NCBI GenBank assembly: GCA_045599305.1
Contig: JAZRVU010000007.1
Location: 1 to 14,770 of the forward strand
DNA: 14,770 nucleotides
Reading direction: 5' to 3'
Source of the DNA: SIG588 sp045599305
Lineage (GTDB): Bacteria > Bacillota > Clostridia > Oscillospirales > Acutalibacteraceae
Positions 7,038-14,738 of the stretch are shown in pieces. The notes beneath the pieces are model-generated. The model was not told the DNA's origin. It did not search any database and was given only the letters and a program-made list of their open reading frames with translations. Positions within the stretch are counted from its first letter, which is position 1. Each line of letters begins with the position of its first letter. The translations under genes were made by a program, and so were the position numbers.

Positions 7038-7073
7038 AAACAGGAGCAGGCCCTTGCGGGCCTGCTCCTGTTT
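7038..7073. terminator. Bidirectional rho-independent terminator
   Basis: A perfect 16-bp stem, AAACAGGAGCAGGCCC with its complement at 7058-7073, encloses a TTGC loop. TTTCATTTTG follows on the plus strand and TTTTTGTG on the minus strand. It separates the convergent homocysteine methyltransferase and ABC exporter units. Confidence 0.95.
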
Positions 7074-7083
7074 CATTTTGGCT

Positions 7084-8970
7084 TTATTCCAGTTCGAATG
7101 CGCCGGTGTAAAGCTGATAATACTGCCCCTTCTGGGCGAGCAGGGACTCGTGGTCGCCCCGCTCGATGATGTGGCCGTGATCCAGCACGATGATGACGTC
7201 GGCATTGCGCACGGTGGAGAGCCGGTGGGCGATGACGAACACGGTGCGTCCCTCCATCAGCGCGTCCATGCCCCGCTGCACGATGGCCTCGGTGCGGGTG
7301 TCGATAGAGGAGGTGGCCTCGTCCAAAATCATGACGGGCGGGTCGGCCACGGCGGCACGGGCGATGGAGAGCAGCTGCCGCTGCCCCTGCGAGAGATTGG
7401 CGCCGTTTTCGGTGAGGAAGGTCTCATATCCCGCGGGCAGGCGGGTGATGAAATCGTCCGCGCCCGCGAGCTTCGCCGCGGCGACACACTCCTCGTCGGT
7501 CGCGTCCAGCTTGCCGTAGCGGATATTGTCCATCACGGTGCCGGTGAAGAGGTTGGTGTCCTGCAGCACCACGCCCAGCGAACGGCGCAGATCGGCCTTG
7601 CAGATCTTGTTGATGTTGATATCGTCATAGCGGATCTTGCCGTCCGCAATGTCATAAAACCGGTTGAGCAGGTTGGTGACGGTGGTCTTGCCCGCACCGG
7701 TGGCGCCCACGAAGGCGACCTTCTGGCCCGGCTTGGCATACAGCGACACGTTGTGCAGCACCGTTTTCCCCTCGACATAGCCGAAGTCCACATCGAACAG
7801 CCGCACATCGCCCGTCAGGCGGGTGTAGGTGACGCTGCCGTCGCCGTGGGGGTGCTTCCACGCCCAGACGCCGGTGTGCGCCGCGCACTCGGTGAGCAGG
7901 CCGTTCTCCTCGCGGGCGTTGACCAGCGTGACATAGCCGCCGTCCGCCTCCGGCTCCTCGTCGATGAGGGCGAAGATGCGGTCGGCGCCCGCGAGCCCCA
8001 TGACCACCGCGTTGATCTGGTGGGAGACCTGGTTGATGTTGCCGACAAACTGCTTGGTCATGTTTAAAAACGGCACCACGATGCTGATGGCCAGCGGCAG
8101 ACCAGACAGCGACAGGTTGGTCGCCCCGCTCACCAGCAGCATACCGCCGGTGAGTGCCACCACCACATACAGCACGTTGCCGATGTTGTTGAGGATGGGG
8201 CCGAGGATGTTGGCGTACTTATTCGCCTTTTCCGATTCGATGAACAGTTCCTCGTTGAGGCGGTCGAAATCGGCTTCGCTCTCCTGCTCGTGGCAGAAGA
8301 CCTTGACCACCTTCTGGCCGTTCATGATCTCCTCCACGAAGCCCTCCATGCGGCCGACGAACGCCTGCTGCCGCACGAAATAGCGGGCGGAGCCGCCCCC
8401 CACCCGGCGGACGACCAGCGTCATGAGCACCACGCCCGCCACCAGCACCAGCGTGAGCCAGACGCAGTAGTAGAGCATGATGAAGAAGATGGTGAGCACC
8501 GTGACGGAGGAAATGAGCATCTGCGGCAGGCTTTGCGAGATCATCTGCCGCAGGGTGTCGATATCGTTGGTGTAGTAACTCATGATATCGCCGTGGGTGT
8601 GGGTGTCGAAATAGCGGATGGGCAGCCGCTGCATCCGGTCGAACATCTTGACACGCAGTTTTTTGAGGATGCCCTGCGTGATGACGGCCATCAACTGGTT
8701 ATAGGTGACCACCGCGGCGAGCGACAGCACATAGAACACCGCCAGCACCGCCACCAGCGACAATATCTTCCCGCCGGCGGCCGACCAGTCACCGCTCTGC
8801 CAGTTTTCCTCCACCAGCGCGATGACCCGCTGCATGAAGACGGCGGGCACCGAGCCGACGATGGCACTGAAAATGATGCAGGCGACGGTCAGCGGGATGA
8901 GCACGGGGTAGAAGGCGAGCACCTCGTGCAGCAGGCGCTTCATGGTGCCTTTTCTGGCTTTTTCTTTCAT
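7084..8970 (-). CDS. ABC exporter half-transporter with canonical ATPase site (heterodimer partner 2)
   Basis: A transmembrane-plus-ATPase half transporter of the multidrug/lipid exporter type. Numbering here counts from a GTG at 8973, one codon before the ATG used. About six membrane segments lie in residues 20-330. The nucleotide-binding domain is complete: Walker A GATGAGKT (423-430), Q-loop Q471, signature LSQGQ (527-531), Walker B VMILDE (547-552) with catalytic E552, and H-loop H583. Residues about 340-390 form a longer than usual linker before the ATPase domain. The ATG at 8970 overlaps the upstream gene's stop as TGATG; the GTG at 8973 is an equally possible start, and the AGGAGG site serves either. 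The overlap implies translational coupling and a 1:1 heterodimer with the product of the next entry. Substrate is unknown; drugs, lipids or peptides are possible. Confidence 0.94.
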   Translation of the reverse strand: MKEKARKGTMKRLLHEVLAFYPVLIPLTVACIIFSAIVGSVPAVFMQRVIALVEENWQSGDWSAAGGKILSLVAVLAVFYVLSLAAVVTYNQLMAVITQGILKKLRVKMFDRMQRLPIRYFDTHTHGDIMSYYTNDIDTLRQMISQSLPQMLISSVTVLTIFFIMLYYCVWLTLVLVAGVVLMTLVVRRVGGGSARYFVRQQAFVGRMEGFVEEIMNGQKVVKVFCHEQESEADFDRLNEELFIESEKANKYANILGPILNNIGNVLYVVVALTGGMLLVSGATNLSLSGLPLAISIVVPFLNMTKQFVGNINQVSHQINAVVMGLAGADRIFALIDEEPEADGGYVTLVNAREENGLLTECAAHTGVWAWKHPHGDGSVTYTRLTGDVRLFDVDFGYVEGKTVLHNVSLYAKPGQKVAFVGATGAGKTTVTNLLNRFYDIADGKIRYDDININKICKADLRRSLGVVLQDTNLFTGTVMDNIRYGKLDATDEECVAAAKLAGADDFITRLPAGYETFLTENGANLSQGQRQLLSIARAAVADPPVMILDEATSSIDTRTEAIVQRGMDALMEGRTVFVIAHRLSTVRNADVIIVLDHGHIIERGDHESLLAQKGQYYQLYTGAFELE

Positions 8971-10712
8971 CACGCCTCGCCCTCCTTCGCCTTGTTCTGC
9001 GAGAGGTAGATCTCGCGGTAGATATCGTTGCTCTCGAGCAGTTCGGCATGGGTGCCCACGGCGCAGATGCGGCCGTTATCCATCACCAGGATGCGGTCGG
9101 CGTCCTCCACCGAGGCGGTGCGCTGGGCAATGATGATCTTGGTGGTGGCGGGGATGAACTCCCGCATCGCCCGGCGGATGCGGGCATCGGTGTGGGTGTC
9201 CACCGCACTGGTGCTGTCGTCCAGAATGAGGATCTTCGGCTTTTTGAGCAGCGCACGGGCGATGCACAGACGCTGCTTCTGACCGCCGGAGACGTTGGTG
9301 CCCCCCTGCTCGATGTGGGTGTCGTAGCCTTCGGGGAACTGCTCGATGAACTCGTCCGCGGCCGCCAGACGGCAGGCCTCGGCCAGCTCCTCGTCGGTGG
9401 CCTGCTTGTTGCCCCAGCGCAGGTTGTCCTTGATGCTGCCGGAGAAGAGGATGTTCTTCTGCAGCACCACGGCCACCCCGTCGCGCAGCACGTTCAGGTC
9501 GTAGTCCCGCACGTCCACGCCGCCCACTCTCACCGCGCCCTCGGTCACGTCATAGAGACGGGAGATGAGCTGGATGAGGGAGGATTTGGAGGAGCCGGTG
9601 CCGCCGATGACACCCACCGTCTCCCCCGAGCGGATGTGCAGGTCGATATCATTGAGCACCCGCACGCGGGTGTTCTGCGCATAGCGGAAGGTCACATGGT
9701 CGAAGTCGATGGAGCCGTCCTTCATCTCGGTGACGGGGTTTTCGGGGGAGGTGAGCGCCACCTCTTCCTCCAGCACCTCGGCGATACGCTTGGCGGATTC
9801 GCCCGCCAGCGTGAGCATGACGAAGATCATGGAGAGCATCATCAGGCTGCTGAGCATCATGAAGCTGTAGGTCAGCAGGGCGGAAAATTGCCCCACGTCC
9901 AGCGCGAGGCCGCGGGTGGTGATGATGGTGTAGGAGCCGAAGGAGAGCACGAACGCCATGACGGTGTAGAGGCAGAACTGCATCAGCGGGCCGTTGAGCG
10001 CCACGATGCGCTCGGCCCGGGTGAAATCGGCGCAGACGTCGCCGGCGGCGGCGCCGAACTTCTGCTGCTCGTGCGCCTCCCGCACAAAGGATTTGACCAC
10101 CCGCATCCCCTTCACGTTTTCCTGAATGGAGGCGTTGAGGCGGTCATATTTTTTGAACACCGCGCGGAACAGCGGCATGGCGCGCCGCGCCACCAAAAAC
10201 AGGCCTGTCCCCAGCACCGGCAGCACGAAGAGGAAGATCCACGCCATGCGCCCGCCCATCACGAACGCCATGATGAAGGCAAAAATGAGCATCAGCGGGG
10301 CGCGGATGGCGGTGCGGATGAGCATCATGTAGGCCGACTGCACGTTGGTGACGTCGGTGGTCATGCGGGTGACCAGCGAGGAGGTCTGGAATTTGTCTAT
10401 GTTTTCAAAGGCAAAGCCCTGCACCGCGTGGAACATATCGTGCCGCAGGTTTTTGGCCAGTCCGCAGGCCGCGGTGGAGCAGGTGAAGCCCGCCGCCGCC
10501 CCGAAGCCGAGCGAGAGCACCGCCATCAGCACCAGCAGCAGGCCGTAGCGCCACAGATCGGCCGGTGCGCAGCCGGCCTTGATGGCGTTGACCAGCTCGG
10601 CGATCAGAAACGGGATGATACATTCGAGCACCACCTCGCCGGAAACGAGCAGCGGCGTGGCGATCGATGCTTTTTTGTATTCCCGTATGCTTTTTGCCAG
10701 AATTCTGAACAT
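8970..10712 (-). CDS. ABC exporter half-transporter with degenerate ATPase site (heterodimer partner 1)
   Basis: A 580-residue membrane-plus-ATPase half transporter. The membrane domain (about 15-305) has six predicted helices. The ATPase domain has Walker A GGTGSSKS (370-377), Q-loop Q418, signature VSGGQKQ (474-480) and Walker B KILILD (493-498). The catalytic Glu after Walker B is Asp (D499, in LDDSTSAVDT) and the H-loop His is Gln (Q530, in IIAQRTAS). This pattern is known from heterodimeric exporters such as BmrCD and TM287/288, where one of the two ATP sites is hydrolysis-poor. The start at 10712 has AAAGGA 8 bp upstream. It is the first gene of the exporter operon; a promoter at 10752-10780 precedes it, and its stop overlaps the start of the second half-transporter. 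The transported substrate is not evident. Confidence 0.94.
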   Translation of the reverse strand: MFRILAKSIREYKKASIATPLLVSGEVVLECIIPFLIAELVNAIKAGCAPADLWRYGLLLVLMAVLSLGFGAAAGFTCSTAACGLAKNLRHDMFHAVQGFAFENIDKFQTSSLVTRMTTDVTNVQSAYMMLIRTAIRAPLMLIFAFIMAFVMGGRMAWIFLFVLPVLGTGLFLVARRAMPLFRAVFKKYDRLNASIQENVKGMRVVKSFVREAHEQQKFGAAAGDVCADFTRAERIVALNGPLMQFCLYTVMAFVLSFGSYTIITTRGLALDVGQFSALLTYSFMMLSSLMMLSMIFVMLTLAGESAKRIAEVLEEEVALTSPENPVTEMKDGSIDFDHVTFRYAQNTRVRVLNDIDLHIRSGETVGVIGGTGSSKSSLIQLISRLYDVTEGAVRVGGVDVRDYDLNVLRDGVAVVLQKNILFSGSIKDNLRWGNKQATDEELAEACRLAAADEFIEQFPEGYDTHIEQGGTNVSGGQKQRLCIARALLKKPKILILDDSTSAVDTHTDARIRRAMREFIPATTKIIIAQRTASVEDADRILVMDNGRICAVGTHAELLESNDIYREIYLSQNKAKEGEA

Positions 10713-10751
10713 GGAGACCGTCCTTTCTTTGCGGGAAAACGCATAGTGACC

Positions 10752-10780
10752 ATTTTACCACATCCCCCCTGCCCTGTCAA
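10752..10780 (-). promoter_or_regulatory. Promoter of the ABC exporter operon
   Basis: TTGACA (10780-10775), 17 bp, TAAAAT (10757-10752) on the minus strand. The predicted start is near 10745, leaving a leader of about 33 nt. It shares the 172-bp divergent gap with the trkA promoter; nothing else clear is seen in that gap. Confidence 0.85.
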
Positions 10781-10820
10781 TCGCGCGCACGCCACTATTG
10801 AAGAAATATATAAAATATCC

Positions 10821-10849
10821 TTGTTTTTTTTGCGCATATCCGCTATAAT
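10821..10849 (+). promoter_or_regulatory. Promoter of the trkA-trkH operon
   Basis: TTGTTT (10821-10826), 17 bp, then a perfect TATAAT (10844-10849). The predicted start is near 10856, about 29 nt before the GTG start of trkA. No c-di-AMP (ydaO/kimA-type) riboswitch fits in so short a leader. Confidence 0.75.
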
Positions 10850-10884
10850 GAGGTCAGTATACCTTTTAGAAAGGGGACTTATCT

Positions 10885-12243
10885 GTGAAAATCCTCATCG
10901 CCGGTGTCGGCAAAGTCGGCCTGACGCTGGTGCGCCAGTTAGCGGCGGAAAATCATAGCATCACTGTGATCGACCATCACGGCGCCACTTTGAACGCCTG
11001 TATGGATCACTATGACGTGATGGCGATTTCGGGCAACTGCGCCTCGCTGGAGGTGCTCGAACAGGCCGGTGTCGCCGACGCCGATCTGCTGATCGCCACC
11101 ACCGGTGCGGACGAGGTGAACCTGCTGTGCTGCACCACCGCCCACAGCCTCAACCCCCGCCTGCACACCATCGCCCGCATCCGCAACCCCGAATACAGCG
11201 GGCAGGTCTATGCCCTGCAGCACGTGTTCGGGCTTTCGCTCGCGGTCAACCCCGAGCGGCAGACGGCGGTGGAGATCGGGCGGCTGCTCAAATATCCCGG
11301 TTTTTTGAAGCGGGACACCTTTGCCAAAGGGCGCATGGAGATCGTGGAGGTGCAGGTGACCGAGGGTGGCAAGCTGTGCGACCTGCCCCTGTCCCAGTTG
11401 GGCAGCGTGGTGAAATGCCGCGTGCTGGTCTGCGCCGTGCTGCGCGACGGCCACGCCGTGGCGCCGGGCGGCTCGCTGGTGCTGCAGGAAAACGACCGCG
11501 TTTTCTTCACCGCCCCCACCAATAACCTCACCACCCTGCTGCGCAATCTCGGGCTCATCACCCACAAGGCGCGGCGGATCCTGCTGGCCGGCGGCGGCCG
11601 CATCAGTTACTATCTGGCCGAACTGCTGGAAAAGAGCGGCGTGTCCGCGCAGATCATCGAGCGCGACCGCGACCGCTGTGAGGAACTGGCCGCCCTGCTG
11701 CCCGACACCGACATCGTCTGCGGCGACGCCAGCGATCGGGGCCTGCTGCAGAGCGAGGGGCTGGGTGACTGCGACGCACTGGTCTCGCTGACCGGGCTGG
11801 ACGAACTGAACATGGTGCTCTCCCTGCACGGCAACTGCTGCGGCGTGCCGCAGGTCATCACCAAACTCGGCCGCACCGAGGCGGGCGACCTCATCAACAG
11901 TCTGCCGCTGGGCAGCGTGGTCTGCCCCAAGGATCTGTGCTGCCGCACCATCGTGCGGTATGTCCGCGCCATGCAGAATCAGGAGGGCGCCGCCCGCTCC
12001 ATCCACCCCATCGCCGACGGGCAGGTGGAGGCGCTGGAGTTCACGGTGGACGAAAACACCCGCAACTGCGGCGTGCCGCTCAAGGATCTGAAACTGCGCC
12101 ACGGCGTGCTGGTGGTGGGTGTCTCCCACGGGGAGAAGATCGAGATCGCCGGTGGCGACACGGTGCTGCGCCGCGGCGATACCGTGGTGCTGGTGAGCAG
12201 CGACAAGCGCGTGATCTACCAGCTCAACGACATTTTTGAATAA
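10885..12243 (+). CDS. trkA: Trk potassium uptake system regulatory subunit TrkA
   Basis: A 452-residue cytoplasmic gating subunit that binds NAD(H)/ATP and controls the TrkH potassium channel. It has the full double arrangement: RCK_N 1 (about 1-125) with the Rossmann motif GVGKVG (7-12) and D30 at the end of strand 2 (TVID); RCK_C 1 (about 145-225); RCK_N 2 (about 232-350) with GGGRIS (236-241) and E259; RCK_C 2 (about 370-450). The third glycine of the second nucleotide motif is replaced by Ser, suggesting weaker binding there. Translation starts at GTG 10885 with AGGGG (10872-10876), 8 bp upstream. The trkH start follows 10 bp after the stop, so the two are co-transcribed from the promoter at 10821-10849. 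Length and domain order are normal for TrkA. Confidence 0.96.
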   Translation: MKILIAGVGKVGLTLVRQLAAENHSITVIDHHGATLNACMDHYDVMAISGNCASLEVLEQAGVADADLLIATTGADEVNLLCCTTAHSLNPRLHTIARIRNPEYSGQVYALQHVFGLSLAVNPERQTAVEIGRLLKYPGFLKRDTFAKGRMEIVEVQVTEGGKLCDLPLSQLGSVVKCRVLVCAVLRDGHAVAPGGSLVLQENDRVFFTAPTNNLTTLLRNLGLITHKARRILLAGGGRISYYLAELLEKSGVSAQIIERDRDRCEELAALLPDTDIVCGDASDRGLLQSEGLGDCDALVSLTGLDELNMVLSLHGNCCGVPQVITKLGRTEAGDLINSLPLGSVVCPKDLCCRTIVRYVRAMQNQEGAARSIHPIADGQVEALEFTVDENTRNCGVPLKDLKLRHGVLVVGVSHGEKIEIAGGDTVLRRGDTVVLVSSDKRVIYQLNDIFE

Positions 12244-12253
12244 GGGGACGGCC

Positions 12254-13714
12254 ATGAATTACAAAATGATGAGCCGTCTGATCGGCTGGATATTGGTGGC
12301 GGAGAGCATCTTCGAACTGCCCGCGCTGGCCATCAGCCTTTTCGACGGCAGCGATGCAGCCATTCGCGGATTCCTGATCTCCATCGCCGTCACACTGGCG
12401 GCGGGCGGCGGGCTTTTACTGCTCGGCCGGCGGGCACCCCACGGCTTTTTTGCCCGCGAGGGGCTGGTCTGCGTGGGGCTGAGCTGGATCGCGCTGGCGC
12501 TGTTCGGTTGTCTGCCGTTCTGGATCTCGGGTGAGATCCCGCACTTTGTGGACGCCCTGTTCGAGACGGCCTCCGGCTTTTCCACCACCGGCGCCTCCAT
12601 TCTGGCGGACGTGGAGGCGATGAGCCGCGGCCTGCTCTACTGGCGCAGCTTCAGCCACTGGCTGGGCGGCATGGGCGTACTGGTGTTCATCCTGGCCGTA
12701 TTGCCCGCCACCGGGCGCAGCAACGGCTCCACCGTGCATCTGCTGCGGGCGGAAAGCACCGGCACCAACGTGGGCAAGCTGGTCTCCCGCATGAAGCAGA
12801 CCGCCATGGTGCTCTATCTGCTCTACATCCTGCTCACCGTGCTGATGGCGATTTTCCTGCTCATCGGCAAAATGCCGCTGTTTGACGCGGTCTGCACCGC
12901 GCTGGGCACCGCCGGTACCGGCGGCTTCGGCATCCGCGGGGACAGCATCGCGGGCTACTCCCCCTATCTGCAATGGGTGATCACCGTGTTCATGCTGCTC
13001 TTCGGCGTGAACTTCAGCTGTTACTATATGCTGCTGCTGCGCCGCTTTGCGCCCGTCTTCCGGGATGAGGAACTGCGGATGTACGGCGGCATCGTGCTGG
13101 GCAGCATCCTGCTGCTGGTGTGGAACCTCTCGCAAAACGGCATCTACGCCACCGCCGGCGAGACGGTGCGGCACGCCGCTTTCCAGGTGGGCAGTATCGT
13201 CACCACCACCGGCTTTGCCACCACCGACTTTAACCTGTGGCCCTCCTTCTCGAAGGCTATCCTCGTCTGCCTGATGGTGGTGGGCGCCACCGGCGGCAGT
13301 ACCGGCGGCGGCATGAAGTGCGGCCGTGTACTGCTGCTGCTCAAGACCATGCGCCGCAATATCCGGCAGGTGCTCCACCCGCAGCGGGTGGAGGCCATCC
13401 GCATCGGTGACCGCGTGGTGGACGAGCGCGAGGTGCAGACCACCAACGCCTATCTCGCGGCCTATGCCATCATTCTGATGGGCAGTTTTCTGGTGCTTTC
13501 GCTGGACGGCTTTTCCTTCACCACCAACTTCACCGCCGCCCTCTCCTGCCTGAACAACATCGGCCCGGGCCTTGACGTCGTGGGTCCCACGGGCAATTAC
13601 GCCGGCTACAGTGTGCTCTCCAAACTGGTGCTCATCCTCGATATGCTGGCCGGTCGCCTGGAACTGTTCCCCATCATGGTGCTGTTCTCCCCCAAAACAT
13701 GGGCAAAACGGTAA
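12254..13714 (+). CDS. trkH: Trk/Ktr-type potassium channel subunit TrkH
   Basis: A 486-residue polytopic membrane protein that forms the potassium-conducting pore. The four pseudo-repeat selectivity loops are all visible: GFSTTGA (108-114), GTGGFG (221-226), TTGFATT (318-324) and NNIGPGL (434-440). The conserved GATGGSTGGGMK (344-355) lies between repeats 3 and 4, and the ending MLAGRLELFPIMVLFSPKTW is typical of full-length members. Start at ATG 12254, with AAGGGGA about 7 bp upstream; the frame is open a little further but upstream codons overlap the trkA end. It forms an operon with trkA and needs that subunit for gating. Length is normal and no mutations are seen. The 3' end is followed by a dispersed repeat and a terminator. 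Confidence 0.96.
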   Translation: MNYKMMSRLIGWILVAESIFELPALAISLFDGSDAAIRGFLISIAVTLAAGGGLLLLGRRAPHGFFAREGLVCVGLSWIALALFGCLPFWISGEIPHFVDALFETASGFSTTGASILADVEAMSRGLLYWRSFSHWLGGMGVLVFILAVLPATGRSNGSTVHLLRAESTGTNVGKLVSRMKQTAMVLYLLYILLTVLMAIFLLIGKMPLFDAVCTALGTAGTGGFGIRGDSIAGYSPYLQWVITVFMLLFGVNFSCYYMLLLRRFAPVFRDEELRMYGGIVLGSILLLVWNLSQNGIYATAGETVRHAAFQVGSIVTTTGFATTDFNLWPSFSKAILVCLMVVGATGGSTGGGMKCGRVLLLLKTMRRNIRQVLHPQRVEAIRIGDRVVDEREVQTTNAYLAAYAIILMGSFLVLSLDGFSFTTNFTAALSCLNNIGPGLDVVGPTGNYAGYSVLSKLVLILDMLAGRLELFPIMVLFSPKTWAKR

Positions 13715-13729
13715 TATTTACATAAAAAT

Positions 13730-13752
13730 ATACATTCCGTAAATGTGCCCCC
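13730..13752. repeat. Dispersed intergenic repeat, copy 2
   Basis: Second copy of the element at 2129-2151: the ACATTCCGTAAATGT core, then G instead of A, then five C's, same orientation. It lies 15 bp after the trkH stop, in an AT-rich stretch just before the hairpin terminator. Confidence 0.6.
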
Positions 13753-13762
13753 AAATAAAAAG

Positions 13763-13789
13763 AAGCCGCCTGTGCAGCACAGGCGGCTT
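13763..13789. terminator. Bidirectional rho-independent terminator
   Basis: AAGCCGCCTGTG pairs fully with its complement at 13778-13789 around a CAG loop; A/T-rich flanks extend the stem with one bulge. TTCTTTTATG follows on plus and TTTTTATTTGG on minus. It lies between the convergent trkH and the small Cys-rich gene. Confidence 0.9.
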
Positions 13790-13811
13790 TCTTTTATGTG
13801 TTCACGAAAGA

Positions 13812-14117
13812 TCAGATTTCTCCGTCTTCTACCGGCGAGATCTCTTCCGGGGGGACGATCCGCTCTGTCTGCTCGGGGGCGATCTCGTTTTTCACGACCT
13901 CTTCGATGGTCACGGGGCAGCTGTCCTCGCCGCAGAGCACCTCGTCCGCCGTTTCGCAGGCGTCACAAGCGTCACAGGCGTCACAAGCGTCATCGGCCGA
14001 TGCGGCACAGATGCAGCAGCCCTTCTTTTTGGTGTACCAAAGCCATGCGGCGGCACCGGCGGCAGCGACGGCCAGCGCACCCGCGGTCACCTTGCACCAT
14101 GTGGGGATCCGTTTCAT
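13812..14117 (-). CDS. Small membrane-anchored Cys-rich protein with CxxC ladder, unknown function
   Basis: I do not recognise a family for this 101-residue protein. A short basic N-terminus (MKRIPTWCK) is followed by a single hydrophobic, Ala-rich segment (about 10-28) and KKK, suggesting an N-terminal anchor. Next comes a Cys-rich part with C34, C35, C37 and four evenly spaced cysteines C45, C48, C51, C54 in DACDACDACDAC, then C62 and C67; ten Cys in all. The tail (68-101) is acidic and rich in Pro, Glu and Val. The CxxC spacing could bind metal or an Fe-S cluster, or form disulfides. The ladder is encoded by four 9-bp repeats. A near-ideal AAGGAGG site lies 7 bp before the ATG, and a consensus promoter is at 14168-14196, so it is very likely expressed. 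It diverges from the NusG_II gene. Confidence 0.75.
   Translation of the reverse strand: MKRIPTWCKVTAGALAVAAAGAAAWLWYTKKKGCCICAASADDACDACDACDACETADEVLCGEDSCPVTIEEVVKNEIAPEQTERIVPPEEISPVEDGEI
13956..13991. repeat. Four tandem 9-bp repeats encoding Asp-Ala-Cys
   Basis: Within the small Cys-rich gene, four 9-bp units read GACGCYTGY on the minus strand. The middle units alternate CTTGT and CCTGT, the last unit ends in TGC. They encode DAC four times, so the ladder probably grew by tandem duplication and may vary in copy number between strains. Confidence 0.8.
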
Positions 14118-14167
14118 AAAAACTCCTCCTTAAAAACCGTAACGGTATTTTTACCATTTTCAAGGAT

Positions 14168-14196
14168 AGTATACCCGACATTTCGGAAAAAGTCAA
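14168..14196 (-). promoter_or_regulatory. Promoter of the Cys-rich gene
   Basis: TTGACT (14196-14191), 17 bp, TATACT (14173-14168) on the minus strand; predicted start near 14161. The leader of about 44 nt contains the short near-palindrome ACCGTAACGGT at 14136-14146. The rest of the 246-bp divergent gap (14197-14289) shows no gene or motif that I can support. Confidence 0.8.
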
Positions 14197-14289
14197 GAAA
14201 CCCGCTGCTTTTGACCGGACTTTCCGCACCGCTCGCCGCCTTGATTCGCCGTCTTTCGGGAAAATTTTCAATTTCCATGGACTTATATC

Positions 14290-14318
14290 TTGACTTTCGG
14301 CAGATTTCACATTATTAT
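14290..14318 (+). promoter_or_regulatory. Promoter of the NusG domain II gene
   Basis: TTGACT (14290-14295), 17 bp, TATTAT (14313-14318) on the plus strand. The predicted start near 14325 gives an AT-rich leader of about 39 nt before the TTG start. Confidence 0.75.
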
Positions 14319-14349
14319 AGGAATATAAATTTTTTATATGTATATATGT

Positions 14350-14356
14350 GGGGAGG
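14350..14356 (+). promoter_or_regulatory. Ribosome binding site deciding a TTG start
   Basis: GGGGAGG, 7 bp before TTG 14364. The nearest in-frame ATG (14346) lies upstream of this site and has no ribosome site of its own, so TTG is the likely start codon. Confidence 0.75.
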
Positions 14357-14363
14357 CGGCAGA

Positions 14364-14738
14364 TTGAAGGGGCGTTCGTGGCTTGGGCGCGGCGATTTAT
14401 GGATCGCGGCCGCCGTGCTGGCGTTGGCACTGATACTGCTGGCCGTGCAGCACCTGTGGCCGCGCGGCGGTGCCGCCGTCACGGTGGTGACCCCCACCGA
14501 GCAGCGGGTGCTGCCGCTCTCTGAAGATGCCACCCTCACCTTTGAGGGGCGAGGCGGCCTGACGGTCACGGTGGAGGTGGCCGGCGGTGCGGTGCGCTTT
14601 GCGGCGGCCGACTGCCCCGACCATCTGTGCGTACAGAGCGGCTGGCTCTCGCGAAGCGGCGCGTGTGCCGCCTGTGTGCCCGCCGGGGTGACCCTCACGG
14701 TGGGCGGTGAAGCGGAGGTGGACGCCGTTGCGCAATAG
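14364..14738 (+). CDS. NusG domain II-containing membrane protein
   Basis: A 124-residue protein with a basic N-terminus, one membrane helix (about 12-32) and an extracytoplasmic NusG domain II-like fold. The family signature is clear: LPLSED (50-55), a beta-rich segment with EVAGGAVRFAAADCPDHLC (71-89), VQSGWLSRSG (90-99) and CAACVPAGVTLTV (101-113). C84, C89 and C104 are the usual conserved cysteines; C101 is extra. Members are often annotated 'NusG domain II-containing' and sit beside Gx-transporter genes in Bacillota; Listeria EetA is, as I recall, one of these. It is not the transcription factor NusG. Translation starts at TTG 14364, and its stop overlaps the next gene's start by 11 bp. 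Its own promoter is at 14290-14318. Confidence 0.87.
   Translation: MKGRSWLGRGDLWIAAAVLALALILLAVQHLWPRGGAAVTVVTPTEQRVLPLSEDATLTFEGRGGLTVTVEVAGGAVRFAAADCPDHLCVQSGWLSRSGACAACVPAGVTLTVGGEAEVDAVAQ
14714..14719 (+). promoter_or_regulatory. Ribosome binding site for the gene at the right edge
   Basis: GGAGGT inside the end of the NusG_II gene, 8 bp before TTG 14728. This is the main support that the frame starting there is a real gene. Confidence 0.55.

Noticed and set aside
9048..10958. 636-codon open frame on the plus strand opposite the ABC exporter gene
   Set aside because: Antisense shadow with His/Gly/Glu-rich composition; it also runs through the divergent promoter gap and into trkA out of frame.
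2129..13752. The two repeat copies as ends of one large mobile element
   Set aside because: They are in direct, not inverted, orientation, there is no transposase or integrase between them, and the enclosed genes are ordinary housekeeping and metabolic genes.
14136..14146. Short palindrome ACCGTAACGGT in the leader of the Cys-rich gene
   Set aside because: Only 5-bp arms around one base; too short to claim an operator without conservation data.
14177..14190. ACATTTCGGAA, resembling the complement of the dispersed 23-bp repeat
   Set aside because: It lacks one central base, the outer arm and the G run, and lies between promoter boxes of the Cys-rich gene; likely chance.
13743..14363. Upstream extension of the NusG_II frame by about 200 codons
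   Set aside because: It runs antisense through the Cys-rich gene and across promoters and a terminator; the NusG_II homology begins only after the TTG at 14364.
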